A stretch of DNA of 18,721 bases from Vermiphilus sp. (GCA_020722825.1 DYKC01000008.1:1-18721); one strand, 5' to 3'; positions 8,490 through 17,041 are shown, numbered from the stretch's first letter. A program made the numbers and translations. The notes: generated from the sequence alone by a model not told the origin.

Positions 8490-9515
8490 GTGGATATAAA
8501 CTACCGGGGCAAACAGGTAGTATTGGAACCGACCGAACCGTGGGAAGGAGGATTTATATCCAATTTCACCTCTTGCGTGGAGTCGTTACCGGATGGACAG
8601 TGGAGAATATGGTACTCGGCCGGTACCGGACCGGACGGCAAGTTCACCGTTGCTTTCGCCGAAGGAAGCATAAATCAAGAGTGGAAGCGTTATCCTGCAG
8701 TTTTGAATAGCGGCGAACCAACTGTTGACGTCCCTTTTGCAATTGGAAACCTGCCTGAGGGATGGAAACTCGTTCAACCGGTTCATATCTCCATGCCTGA
8801 TGGACGGCAACGCCTGTATTTCTGGGCGCATGGGCCCGGCGTAGTACGCTACATCGCTGCGGAAAGCGAGGACGGCAACCAAAGATATACCGTCTTGAAT
8901 ACCAACCAGCCCTGTTTGTATCATCCGAACGACCGTGCGGCAAACAATGATGAAATTACCACCAATGATGCCACCAATGTCTATTTACTGACAGACGGGA
9001 CGTATGAAATGTATACGGTGGGACTCGTCAAAGTTCAGAAAGAGGACCCCAGATACGTTAGTCATGATAACGCAGCCGGGTTGGTGCGCGTGATTGACCG
9101 GTTAACCAGCCGGGACGGTCTCACGTGGGGGAACCGCAGGAGAGTTCTACAACCGGATGCTCAGGACGCGCCGGGTCTGCAGTTCTATTATCTTTCGGTG
9201 ACGCAAACCCCGGAACGGAAAATCGGCATGCTCGGACACTATCGTGCGGATAACCAGACAACTGATATTGAGTTGTGTTTTTCAAACGATGGAGTTACCT
9301 GGGAGAGACCATATCGAAAACCCTGGATACAACGAGGCAAACCCGGAGAACCGGACTGTTACGGTATTTATGCCCCGCATGCGCTGGTCTTCAGTAACGG
9401 TTCGTATTTACTTTTCTATTCGGGAACTAACTATACCCATAATTTCAAAATTCATCAGGGTCCGTGCCGCAGCGTTATAATGTTGACATCTTGTGATTTA
9501 CAATTATCCCAATGA
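8490..9515 (+). CDS. Beta-propeller glycosidase-like protein (GH32/43/117/130-type fold)
   Basis: A 341-residue protein starting at GTG 8490, with AAGGAG six bases upstream. It has repeated blade signatures of the five-bladed propeller superfamily: WRIWYSAGTGPDGKFTVAFAEG, QRLYFWAHGPGVVRYIAAESEDG, TYEMYTVGLVKV, DRLTSRDGLTWGN, TDIELCFSNDGVTWERP and SYLLFYSGTNY. These match GH43, GH32, GH117 and GH130-like proteins, which act on furanosides, fructans or mannosides. No signal peptide is visible, so it should be cytoplasmic and act on imported oligosaccharides. Its stop overlaps the next start (ATGA), implying coupled translation with the M14 peptidase. No catalytic triad could be assigned with confidence, and a sialidase-like or binding-only propeller remains possible. 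Confidence 0.62.
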   Translation: MDINYRGKQVVLEPTEPWEGGFISNFTSCVESLPDGQWRIWYSAGTGPDGKFTVAFAEGSINQEWKRYPAVLNSGEPTVDVPFAIGNLPEGWKLVQPVHISMPDGRQRLYFWAHGPGVVRYIAAESEDGNQRYTVLNTNQPCLYHPNDRAANNDEITTNDATNVYLLTDGTYEMYTVGLVKVQKEDPRYVSHDNAAGLVRVIDRLTSRDGLTWGNRRRVLQPDAQDAPGLQFYYLSVTQTPERKIGMLGHYRADNQTTDIELCFSNDGVTWERPYRKPWIQRGKPGEPDCYGIYAPHALVFSNGSYLLFYSGTNYTHNFKIHQGPCRSVIMLTSCDLQLSQ

Positions 9516-11098
9516 AAAGGAAAACAGCAAAATCTTCCCGTCTCTACCCCTCGTTCCCGGAATATGCGGGAATATTGAAGACATGGTCGGAGAGGTACCC
9601 GAAGTTGTTAACCGTTACCGAACAGGGAAAATCCATGCGGGGTTTGCCCATTTTTCTCGTGCAGATGACTGACCCAGCCACCCCGTTCTGCGAAAAGGAC
9701 ACCGTGCTGGTCACCGCACTGCATTCAGGTGAGGAACGCAGCGCCACCACTACGATTCTCCGGCTTATCAAATGGTTGCTTGCCGGCACCCGTCCGGCCA
9801 GGGAAATTCTGCAAAAACAGGTTGTTCTCCTGATGCCTATGGTAAATCCTGACGGGTATTGCATACGGGAAGGCATGACAAACCTGCACGGAATTGATCC
9901 CTACACGGGAAGGAAATATAACAGGAATGGCTGTTGCGGCAATTGCTGGAATACGCGAACGCTCACGCTGAAAACGCCCGGTAAGTGTCCGGAACTTGCG
10001 GCATTCAAAAGAGTGGTGGATGAATTCCAACCGGAGGTCTGCGTGGACAATCACGGGATACGCCTTCAATATCCCGGACAGATGATGTTTGAATCAGTGG
10101 GGGGGAGTTTTTCCAATTCATCGTTACGCTCTTTCGACTGGCGTATCACTGAGAAGATGATAAAAGAAGGTAACAAGGCGGGCTATGGCTACAGCCGGCT
10201 GGAGGCGAGCGACCAGCGTCTTTTCTGGGGAAAAGAATACAAATCCCTATCCGGCAAATGCTGGTTGGGACGTCCATATTTCTATTCTTCTATGTATGCT
10301 TATTTCAGATATCACAGTTTACTCGCAGTTCAGGAAATAGCATGGGAAAGGAGCGGACTGGCCCGGCTAAAAGGTTTACTGTCTGTCGGGAACAGCCCTT
10401 GGGAAGGGGAGTTCTACGCTGGATACCCGGTTAATGTAATTAAATCGTTATGCCATTATTCTGTGGTCAGTTATGGAATCAGTGCTCTGCAGCGGCGGAA
10501 AAGCCGGGTAGAGTTATGGGAAAAACAAGAGGGTTTTACCCTTGGAGTTCTTTATCCTCAAACGAACGGACGAATAATGTTTGTATGCGCGACCGGGGGA
10601 AAAGAGAAAGAAATTCTTTGTCCCGAACCTGTGGAATTCTTAACCCGGCTGAAGAAAACAACCGGCTTCCGCGCATGCGAAATTGAAAGGTTCATAAGAA
10701 AAGGACCGGAAACAAAACTGTATGTGGAACCGGCGGATGTTTCGTCTGATGCGAAAATAGATAACGGAATGGCTTTGCGGTTAACCATACCGTGCAAAGG
10801 GCCGAAGGTAAAAACCGTCTGTTTAAACGGATTCCCGTTGAAACGGAGCCGTCAGAACGGTTTTCACCAATGGTATGGAGACGGCTTCACTAATATCCAG
10901 GTCAATATTCCTCCGGAGAAAACAAGGGAAAAAAGGCTCTTCATCGTTACTTGTGAGTATACGTTTTCCCCGAAGAACAGAACTTCGTATACCAACGGTT
11001 TTTTAACAAAAGTAGATTCGGCAGGCAAGATTTCAAAGGATAGAATTTTTAATACCCCAGGGAACGGAGACCGGCGAGATTTTGAAAATAACGGGTGA
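9512..11098 (+). CDS. M14-family zinc metallopeptidase (carboxypeptidase-like)
   Basis: A 528-residue protein whose N-terminal about 300 residues match M14 peptidases, which remove C-terminal residues or cleave related amide bonds. The entry motif GKSMRGLPIFLVQMTD corresponds to the family's GkSveGRpi segment. Zinc ligands are H71 and E74 in LHSGEE and H181 in VDNHGIR. MVNPDGY and RKYNRNGC carry the usual substrate-binding Asn-Pro-Asp-Gly and Arg residues. The catalytic Glu may be in AVQEIAWERSG. The C-terminal about 200 residues are beta-rich and not recognised. There is no signal peptide, so a cytoplasmic role on an imported glycopeptide or amidated sugar is suggested by context. The start overlaps the previous stop by ATGA. 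Confidence 0.85.
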   Translation: MKRKTAKSSRLYPSFPEYAGILKTWSERYPKLLTVTEQGKSMRGLPIFLVQMTDPATPFCEKDTVLVTALHSGEERSATTTILRLIKWLLAGTRPAREILQKQVVLLMPMVNPDGYCIREGMTNLHGIDPYTGRKYNRNGCCGNCWNTRTLTLKTPGKCPELAAFKRVVDEFQPEVCVDNHGIRLQYPGQMMFESVGGSFSNSSLRSFDWRITEKMIKEGNKAGYGYSRLEASDQRLFWGKEYKSLSGKCWLGRPYFYSSMYAYFRYHSLLAVQEIAWERSGLARLKGLLSVGNSPWEGEFYAGYPVNVIKSLCHYSVVSYGISALQRRKSRVELWEKQEGFTLGVLYPQTNGRIMFVCATGGKEKEILCPEPVEFLTRLKKTTGFRACEIERFIRKGPETKLYVEPADVSSDAKIDNGMALRLTIPCKGPKVKTVCLNGFPLKRSRQNGFHQWYGDGFTNIQVNIPPEKTREKRLFIVTCEYTFSPKNRTSYTNGFLTKVDSAGKISKDRIFNTPGNGDRRDFENNG

Positions 11099-11167
11099 TT
11101 AGGTTTACCGCAAACAGAACAAAGGGGAGAATAGAATAAAGACATTCACAGCTTACTATAATAACTG

Positions 11168-13093
11168 GTGGAAACCGTAAAAGTTTTGACGGTCATGTTG
11201 ACCAAAATGAATAGACGGAAATCTCCTTTTAACGCAAAGACGGTGGTTACCGGTATTTTGCTCTCCATTCTTATGGTTGTCATGGCTCAATACTCGGTCA
11301 ACATCGTTCAGGGCTCTTTTATGGCTATAGACCATATGCCCGCAGGCGGCATTTTTATTTTTTTCATTTTGGTGCTGTTTTTAAACCCGCTCCTTAAACT
11401 GCTGACAAAAGGGAAAGCAGGATTTTCTCCTGCTGAACTGCTTTTCATTTACACGATGGTGCTTGTTTCCGCATCAGTTGCGGAGATGGGGTTGGGATGT
11501 CAGTTGCTCCCGATACTTGCCACACCCGGTTATTTCAGCACTTCTACCAACCGGTGGGGAGAGTTGATAGCTCCCTGGATAAAAAACTGGCTGGCTCCTT
11601 CCGACCCGGTCGTAATCGCCCGTTTTTTTGAAGGGAACCCTGCCGGGGCGGGTATCCCCTGGGGAGCCTGGGCATTGCCTCTTTTTTCATGGGGAATATT
11701 TCTGATGCTCCTGTATTTCGTCACGATATGTGCAGTATCCATACTCAGGAAAGAGTGGGTTGAGAGAGAACGGATTGCTTTTCCTCTCGTTCAACTGCCG
11801 ATTGCAATGGTAGAACCTTCAAAAGGCAAAGTCCCGGCTCTTTTCCTGAAAAAGATTTTCTGGGTTGCTTTTTCAATATCTTTTCTGCTCGCCGCCTGTA
11901 CCGCCTTGAATAAATATTTTCCGGTTTTACCTGCGCCGCAATTTCTACGCTACGTGCCTCTTTTCCGCCGCACAACCACACTCGTTATAAGACTCAGTTT
12001 CCCCGTTTTGGGCTTTTGTTTTTTTGTTAAGAGGGATGTTGCCTTTTCGCTATGGTTTTTCAATCTGCTTTTTCTGGTAGCCATCGGGTGGTTTAATATT
12101 ACAGGCATTTCCAGTCCTGAAAATATTGGAGCTTACGGTGCAGGCGGGAATGCCATTATGGGCAACCTGGGCTCCGGAGCATTTATAAGTTTTGCTTTTA
12201 TTTCCCTTTATACGGCGAGAGGGCATCTGAAGAATGTATTCCGGAAAGCCACCGGACGGGCGCCGGAAGTTGATGACAGCCGAGAGATTCTCCCGTACAA
12301 AACTGCCGTATGGGGTATGACTGCAGGGTTTATACTCTTAATGCTGTGGCTGAAAATTTCGGGCATGAGTTTCTGGCTTTCTTTGCCGATGCTTCTGCTT
12401 GCTTTTATATTCTGGTTTGGATTGACCAGGGTAATCGCCGAAGGAAGACTGCCTACTATTGTGGCTCCGTCAATAGCATCTTCCCAACTGATATCGGGTT
12501 TAGGAAGCAGCACGCTGGGGCAGGAAAACATGGTCGCGCTGGGATTGAGTTATGTGTATCACGGTGATTTACGAACCTTCCCTGCATCGTCAACGATGCA
12601 CAGTGCAAAAATCTCCCAAGAATTCGGCAAATATTCACTCAAACCGTTTTTCTGGGCGATGATGGGAGCCCTTTTCATAGGTTTTACAGTATCTTCCGTT
12701 ATGGTACTTCATATGGCATATGCCAACGGCGGTTTGAACCTACAGAGCGGCTTTTTCAACGGCTCAAATCTCTATCCGTTCCAACACATATCTGATTACC
12801 TGAAAACGCCCTCATCCCCGAATGCTGCGGGATGGATAGCGCGTTGTATAGGCGCCGCAGGATTGGCTGTTCTTTCCATTCTGCAAGCCCGCTTTTTATG
12901 GTGGCCTCTGCATCCCATAGGTTTTACCGTTGGAATGGTATGGCTGGTTAACCAGTTGTGGTTTTCAATTTTTCTCGCATGGTTGATAAAAACATTACTG
13001 CTAAAGGCGCAAAGGCATATGAAACGGGGAAACCCTTCTTCTTTGGACTTATTCTCGGGCAATACTCAGCAGCCGCTTTATGGTTTATTATAG
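11168..13093 (+). CDS. DUF6785/DUF6784-type polytopic membrane protein, candidate transporter
   Basis: An integral membrane protein of up to 641 residues with roughly a dozen hydrophobic helices. Family-like segments are LVLFLNPLLKLL, GFSPAELLFIYTMVLVSAS, IPWGAWALPLFSW, RKEWVERERIAFPLVQLPI, DVAFSLWFFNLLFL, FGLTRVIAEGRLP and, near the C-terminus, ARFLWWPLHPIGFTVGMVW followed by LWFSIFLAWLIKTLLL. These match what I recall of the paired DUF6785 (N) and DUF6784 (C) families in Planctomycetota and Lentisphaerota. No function is established. As the only transporter-like protein in the operon, it may import the cluster's substrate. The start is uncertain: GTG 11168, ATG 11195 and ATG 11207 are all possible and none has a clear ribosome binding site; the GGGGAG near 11125 is too far away. 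Confidence 0.8.
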   Translation: METVKVLTVMLTKMNRRKSPFNAKTVVTGILLSILMVVMAQYSVNIVQGSFMAIDHMPAGGIFIFFILVLFLNPLLKLLTKGKAGFSPAELLFIYTMVLVSASVAEMGLGCQLLPILATPGYFSTSTNRWGELIAPWIKNWLAPSDPVVIARFFEGNPAGAGIPWGAWALPLFSWGIFLMLLYFVTICAVSILRKEWVERERIAFPLVQLPIAMVEPSKGKVPALFLKKIFWVAFSISFLLAACTALNKYFPVLPAPQFLRYVPLFRRTTTLVIRLSFPVLGFCFFVKRDVAFSLWFFNLLFLVAIGWFNITGISSPENIGAYGAGGNAIMGNLGSGAFISFAFISLYTARGHLKNVFRKATGRAPEVDDSREILPYKTAVWGMTAGFILLMLWLKISGMSFWLSLPMLLLAFIFWFGLTRVIAEGRLPTIVAPSIASSQLISGLGSSTLGQENMVALGLSYVYHGDLRTFPASSTMHSAKISQEFGKYSLKPFFWAMMGALFIGFTVSSVMVLHMAYANGGLNLQSGFFNGSNLYPFQHISDYLKTPSSPNAAGWIARCIGAAGLAVLSILQARFLWWPLHPIGFTVGMVWLVNQLWFSIFLAWLIKTLLLKAQRHMKRGNPSSLDLFSGNTQQPLYGLL

Positions 13094-13149
13094 ATATTTT
13101 TACGGGAATGAAAGGCAACGTTGTTTTCTGGATATAGGGGAGAACTGCC

Positions 13150-14154
13150 ATGAAGGGATACAGATTTGTTTGTCACGGCATCCGTCAAATAGAGTTGGAG
13201 CCGTTTGAAATAGGACCATTGCCGGATGACAGCATACTTGTCAAAAATGAATTTACGGCTGTAAGCCCGGGTACGGAGTTGTACTTATGGATTCACGGTT
13301 CTGAGCCGAATGCAAAACCGTCTTTTCCCCGTACTACGGGATACTGCAATGCCGGAGTTGTAATTGATGTGGGCAAAAAGGTGACGTCGGTGAAACCCGG
13401 GGACAGGGTTGCGGGACAGGGTTGTCATGCAAGCCATGCAGTTATGAATTCCCTCTACAACAAGGTGCCGGAGAAGGTATCGTCTGAAGCCGCCTCGCTC
13501 CTTGTAATGGCGGCTATTTCCATGCATGGCATACGGATAGCAAGAATCAAACTGGGTGAAGCGGTAGCAATTATAGGACTTGGGCTGGTGGGGCAGTTTG
13601 CAGTTTCCCTGGCAAAACTCAGCGGAGGGCTTCCTGTCATTGCCATTGACTTGAATGAGCAACGGCTGGCCAGGGCAAAACAACGCGGTGCTGATGCATG
13701 CATCAACCCGAACAAGGTAAAAGACGTCACTGCAGCTGTGAGGAAATTCTGCACCGAAGACGGAGCCAACTGCGTCATAGAAGCAACGGGCATTCCGAAG
13801 GTATACCCTGTGGCTGTCCGGCTGGCATGTTTTGCAGGCAGGGTAATATCACTGGGTTCCCCAAGGGGCTCGGTGGAGTTTGATTTTTTTAATGAAGTGC
13901 ACCTGCGCGAGGTAAGTATTCTCGGCGCTTTCCATCCCTGCACTCCCGAACAGACGAACGTTTATTTCCCGTGGACAAAAGACCGCGAGCGCAACCTCAT
14001 ACTGCGTCTCTTGAACGAAGGTAAAATCTCTGCCGAAGACCTTATTACGCACGTTGCCAGACCAGGCGACTGCCTGAAAATTTATAACATGCTTGCCGAT
14101 AGCCCCCATGATACGTTGGGCGTTGTTTTTGACTGGCGGAATTTCAAGGTATAA
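13150..14154 (+). CDS. Medium-chain dehydrogenase/reductase (zinc-type alcohol dehydrogenase-like)
   Basis: A 334-residue MDR-family oxidoreductase. The GroES-like N-terminal domain includes TAVSPGTELYLWIHG and a GYCNAGVVIDVG segment followed by VKPGDRVAGQG. The Rossmann domain has VAIIGLGLVGQFA, and the Asp in VIAIDLNEQRLARAK favours NAD(H). CVIEATG and GRVISLGSPRG are later cofactor contacts. The catalytic Cys-His-Glu zinc ligands of classic alcohol dehydrogenases are not evident, as in several sugar-active MDR subfamilies. It probably oxidises a hydroxyl of a sugar or polyol in the breakdown pathway; that role is inferred from position. AGGGGAG lies about eight bases before the ATG. Confidence 0.85.
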   Translation: MKGYRFVCHGIRQIELEPFEIGPLPDDSILVKNEFTAVSPGTELYLWIHGSEPNAKPSFPRTTGYCNAGVVIDVGKKVTSVKPGDRVAGQGCHASHAVMNSLYNKVPEKVSSEAASLLVMAAISMHGIRIARIKLGEAVAIIGLGLVGQFAVSLAKLSGGLPVIAIDLNEQRLARAKQRGADACINPNKVKDVTAAVRKFCTEDGANCVIEATGIPKVYPVAVRLACFAGRVISLGSPRGSVEFDFFNEVHLREVSILGAFHPCTPEQTNVYFPWTKDRERNLILRLLNEGKISAEDLITHVARPGDCLKIYNMLADSPHDTLGVVFDWRNFKV

Positions 14155-14219
14155 TTCCAGAAATCAAAATCTTTCAATTCGGAAGCGTAACAGAGAAGCG
14201 TCAGGGATGAAGGAGAAAA

Positions 14220-15227
14220 ATGGTTTACAAAAACATGTGTTTGCATAACGTGGCGGAACTTATTGAAACGGATGGTGGCATGCAGGTAACAAGGATTCCT
14301 GAAAGTCTGCGGATAACTTTAAACGAATCCGCTAAGACAAGGGCTGTTGAACCGGCAGGCTGTGAAATCAGGTTCAATCTGAAAAGCAAAGAGGCAAAAA
14401 TATCCTTGAAAGGAATTGAAGGGGAAACAGGCATTGCAGAGGTGTATCAGGGTAATTTTCTGGTCTCGTACTATTTTATAACAGAGAATGTTGTTGAAAT
14501 AAAAATAGCGCTTCCCGTTAATATTGAGAAACTGAGGGAGATTTCATCGGAAAGAAATTTGCCTTTTGACGCAGGTCTGACCAGAATTATCCTGCCGCAC
14601 ATAATGACAAACGTAATGAGGCTTAAGATTGTTGATGCGGAAGGTGATTTTACTCTTCCTGAAAAGAATCAGTTTCCTGACAAAAGGTATCTGGCATACG
14701 GTTCATCAATAACGCACGGAGCAAGTTCCTTGAGACCTGGAGGTTCGTATGTAATGAGAACCGCTGAACGTCTGGGGGTTGACCTGGTCAATCTGGGGTT
14801 TGCCGGCGGTGCCCACTGCGAGAAACAAATGGCTGATTATATAGCGGGACGACAGGACTGGGACTTTGCAACTCTTGAGATGGGCATCAATATGAGAGAG
14901 AGTTTTACAGCAGAGGAATTTGAGAGAAGGGTGAAATATTTTGTTCCTGCGATAGTAAAGGCGCATCCTGATAAATATGTGTTCTGCATGGATTTGTTTA
15001 CATGCGACATGGATTTTGAGAGTTCTTCGGAGAAACAGAATACTTTCAGAAAGATAGTAAGGGGCGTTGTTGACGGGTGCAAGTCAGACAAGGTTATTTA
15101 CATTGACGGCAGAGATATCTTAAGAAATGTTAACGGGCTGGCAGTTGACCTCGTTCATCCTTCGCCTGCGGGCATGGAAGAGATGGCTTTAAACCTGTCA
15201 GGCGTAATAAAAAAACACATTCTGTAG
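14220..15227 (+). CDS. SGNH/GDSL hydrolase with N-terminal beta domain
   Basis: A 335-residue protein. An N-terminal beta-rich domain (about 1-145) precedes an SGNH esterase domain. Block I is AYGSSITHGA, with S163 as the catalytic Ser. Block II is NLGFAGGAH, block III is LEMGINM with the GxN Asn, and block V is DLVHPSPAGM, with D310 and H313. All four blocks are in order, so the enzyme should be an active esterase, probably removing acetyl or acyl groups from a carbohydrate, as in two-domain carbohydrate esterases. No signal peptide is seen. GAAGGAG lies about five bases before the ATG. It is intact, unlike the second, unrelated SGNH remnant at 15918-16521. Confidence 0.87.
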   Translation: MVYKNMCLHNVAELIETDGGMQVTRIPESLRITLNESAKTRAVEPAGCEIRFNLKSKEAKISLKGIEGETGIAEVYQGNFLVSYYFITENVVEIKIALPVNIEKLREISSERNLPFDAGLTRIILPHIMTNVMRLKIVDAEGDFTLPEKNQFPDKRYLAYGSSITHGASSLRPGGSYVMRTAERLGVDLVNLGFAGGAHCEKQMADYIAGRQDWDFATLEMGINMRESFTAEEFERRVKYFVPAIVKAHPDKYVFCMDLFTCDMDFESSSEKQNTFRKIVRGVVDGCKSDKVIYIDGRDILRNVNGLAVDLVHPSPAGMEEMALNLSGVIKKHIL

Positions 15228-15254
15228 AGTGGAACAAGTTTACAGGGGATAGAA

Positions 15255-16202
15255 ATGACAGACATACATACGCATATCCTGCGTGCATGGGGGGAGAAAC
15301 CCCTCACGGCAAAAAAATTGTTAAGGAGGATGGATGAACTGGGTATGGAGAAATTTGTAATTTTACCCACAATCGGACCAGAGGGCCCGTATTTTTATTC
15401 CGGGCCTGAAGAGGTCTTGAGTTTCTACAGACGGCATTCCGAGAAGGTAATTCCCTTCTGCAACATAGACCCGCGGGCAGGAGATAATTCACCTGAGACT
15501 GATTTTTCCTTCCTGCTGAACAAATACAAAAAAGACGGCTGTAAAGGAGTGGGAGAGATAACCGCAAATATCTATATGGATAGTCCGTTATGCATAAATC
15601 TTTTCAAACAGTGCGGAAAGACCGGGTTGCCGGTTCTTTTCCATCTGTACAATAAGACAGGAGGCAGTTACGGACTTGTGGATGACATACACCTTCCGCG
15701 GCTGGAAAAGGTTTTGAAGGAATGTCCGGATACTATCTTCATAGGCCATGCAATGGCTTTCTGGGCTGAGATAAGCGGCGATGTGGCTGAAGAGACGAGG
15801 GGCGGTTATCCGTCAGGACCGGTAAAATCATCGGGACGACTGACGGAACTTCTGAAAAAATATCCCAACCTTTATGGGGACCTGTCTGCAGGCAGCGGAT
15901 ATAATGCGATTACCAGGTTCAATTGGGATGTTGAAGCATGGAAACCCACAGTTATTAGCGTGGAACTGGGCATGAACGATTGCGTTGCGGGCCCTGACAG
16001 TACACCTCTTTATATCGCCAATATGAACAATCTTGTTGGCCGCATCAATAAGACAGGTGCACGCCCGGTACTCTTTACATCCAGTCCGCATAACGACGGA
16101 AGCACAACACAATTGCCGCAGCGCATTGATAATCCTGCCTTCAATGGAGGATTTGAGCCAGTGGGTACTGACAGTCAAGAATATGAAAACCGGGAACTAT
16201 AA
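15255..16202 (+). CDS. Chimeric reading frame: amidohydrolase N-terminal part joined to an SGNH-hydrolase fragment
   Basis: The 315-codon frame has two unrelated halves. Residues 1-221 are an amidohydrolase-2-type metal-dependent hydrolase: DIHTH gives H5 and H7, LFHLYN gives H130, FIGHAMAFW gives H165, and NLYGDLSAGSGYNAITR is the usual penultimate barrel segment. In intact relatives this is followed by an LLFGTD-type strand with the catalytic Asp, which is missing. From F222 the sequence becomes SGNH-like (DVEAWKPTVISVELGMND, with GMND at 239-242, then ARPVLFTSSPHNDG). The last about 20 residues look like an out-of-frame tail. Catalytic function of either half is unlikely. GGGGAT is a weak ribosome binding site upstream. 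A deletion scar or an assembly join are the two explanations. Confidence 0.7.
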   Translation: MTDIHTHILRAWGEKPLTAKKLLRRMDELGMEKFVILPTIGPEGPYFYSGPEEVLSFYRRHSEKVIPFCNIDPRAGDNSPETDFSFLLNKYKKDGCKGVGEITANIYMDSPLCINLFKQCGKTGLPVLFHLYNKTGGSYGLVDDIHLPRLEKVLKECPDTIFIGHAMAFWAEISGDVAEETRGGYPSGPVKSSGRLTELLKKYPNLYGDLSAGSGYNAITRFNWDVEAWKPTVISVELGMNDCVAGPDSTPLYIANMNNLVGRINKTGARPVLFTSSPHNDGSTTQLPQRIDNPAFNGGFEPVGTDSQEYENREL

Positions 16203-16521
16203 TGTGAGCATGGATAATGTAAAGATTGCCACTGTTTCTTCGGATATGCTGGCAAATGGTTGGAATATGGGGCTACTGGAAAAGGGTCCTGTTGCAGACC
16301 AGTGCGGGCAAATCCTGTTGCTCGTTTTTTTGAAGGAACAGATAGTAAGCCAGTGGCGGGCAAAATCCAGAGAAGTCTCCGCAACAACAGTACCTGTCGA
16401 GACAGACAGGTTGGCTCTTGACCAGATGATGAAACAGATTCTTGATGCGGACAAAAAAATCAAGGCGGCTGCCCAGCCAAAGGCGCATCATTTTGTTCTT
16501 GTTCCTTATTTTGACAATTGA
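15918..16521 (+). pseudogene. Remnant of a second SGNH hydrolase, internally deleted and frameshifted
   Basis: Two pieces in different frames look like one planctomycete-type SGNH hydrolase. Piece one (15918 to about 16113, the frame ending at 16202) has WKPTVISVELGMND and PVLFTSSPHNDG. Piece two (about 16162-16521, the frame that ends in VPYFDN) has VLTVKNMKTGNYNVSMDNV, MLANGWNMGLLEKGP and VSQWRAKSREV, which fit the family's C-terminal beta extension and WR motif. Only about 50 bases separate them, whereas intact relatives have over 100 residues there, including the catalytic DxxH block. Block I with the catalytic Ser is also absent. The gene therefore appears to have lost its start, a large internal segment and its frame. 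Confidence 0.62.
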
Positions 16522-16621
16522 GAGATGCTATCTACAAAAATTGCTTTTTCCATCTCTCGCCTTTTACCATCGCAAACTTCCCCCCCTATACCTCTCTCTT
16601 CCAAATTTTCTCTTAAGAACC

Positions 16622-16642
16622 ACGCAATTAACTGCGTTTTTT
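16622..16642 (+). terminator. Weak rho-independent terminator after the catabolic operon
   Basis: ACGCA (16622-16626) pairs with TGCGT (16633-16637) across a six-base loop, and the stem runs directly into a run of six T (16637-16642). The stem is short, but the place, about 100 bases after the last remnant of the operon, is right. Confidence 0.42.
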
Positions 16643-16654
16643 GGGGATTCTTGA

Positions 16655-16673
16655 GGCACTTATGTTAAGTGTC
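16655..16673. repeat. Eight-base-pair hairpin
   Basis: GGCACTTA pairs with TAAGTGTC (one G-T wobble) around a TGT loop. No T-run follows, so it is not a typical terminator. Its role is unknown. Confidence 0.4.
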
Positions 16674-16903
16674 ATCCGTCGTATCCTCTACTTCAGACGC
16701 AGGTTACGCTTTTTCCTTGGCTTCTCATATTGGGGTAGTTTAATAGGGGTGTAAAGGAAAATTGTTGGATGATTGGGGTTAGAATATTCTTGACCTGCCT
16801 GCCCCACGAAAATATAGAAAAAACATGATTTTTTACTGAAATTGTTTTGTGTTGGTGTAACCAAGGTGTGACAGAACATTCGCTGGGGATTTTTTAACTT
16901 CAA

Positions 16904-17041
16904 TTATTTCAGGTAGTTAAGAGATTTTATAAGGGCGTTTTTGTGGGCTTTAAGAGAAAGGGAAAAGTGTGGGAAGGCTTGATAGAGAAGAGATTGGAAG
17001 CAGGAAGGGGCTTCAGTTAATTTTGGGTCATCGGGACTCAT
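16904..17041 (-). pseudogene. Minus-strand short ORF or gene scrap, unknown
   Basis: A 45-codon minus-strand frame begins MSPDDPKLTEAPS and ends NALIKSLNYLK. Its ATG overlaps the stop of the upstream minus-strand fragment (17038-17136) as ATGA. No ribosome binding site or known domain is visible. It may be the tail of the same decayed gene as the upstream fragment, or chance. Confidence 0.18.

Noticed and set aside
13455..13943. 162-codon minus-strand frame
   Set aside because: It lies wholly inside the well-supported dehydrogenase gene and shows no domain or ribosome site; it is a shadow frame.
16033..16521. 162-codon frame as a separate gene starting at 16033
   Set aside because: Its first about 40 residues overlap the chimeric frame and look non-coding; only from about 16162 does it resemble the SGNH C-terminal extension, so it is treated as part of a pseudogene.
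16688..16903. 71-codon minus-strand ORF ending PRKKRNLRLK
   Set aside because: It has no ribosome site, no known family and low-complexity basic ends in a decayed region; not enough for a gene call.
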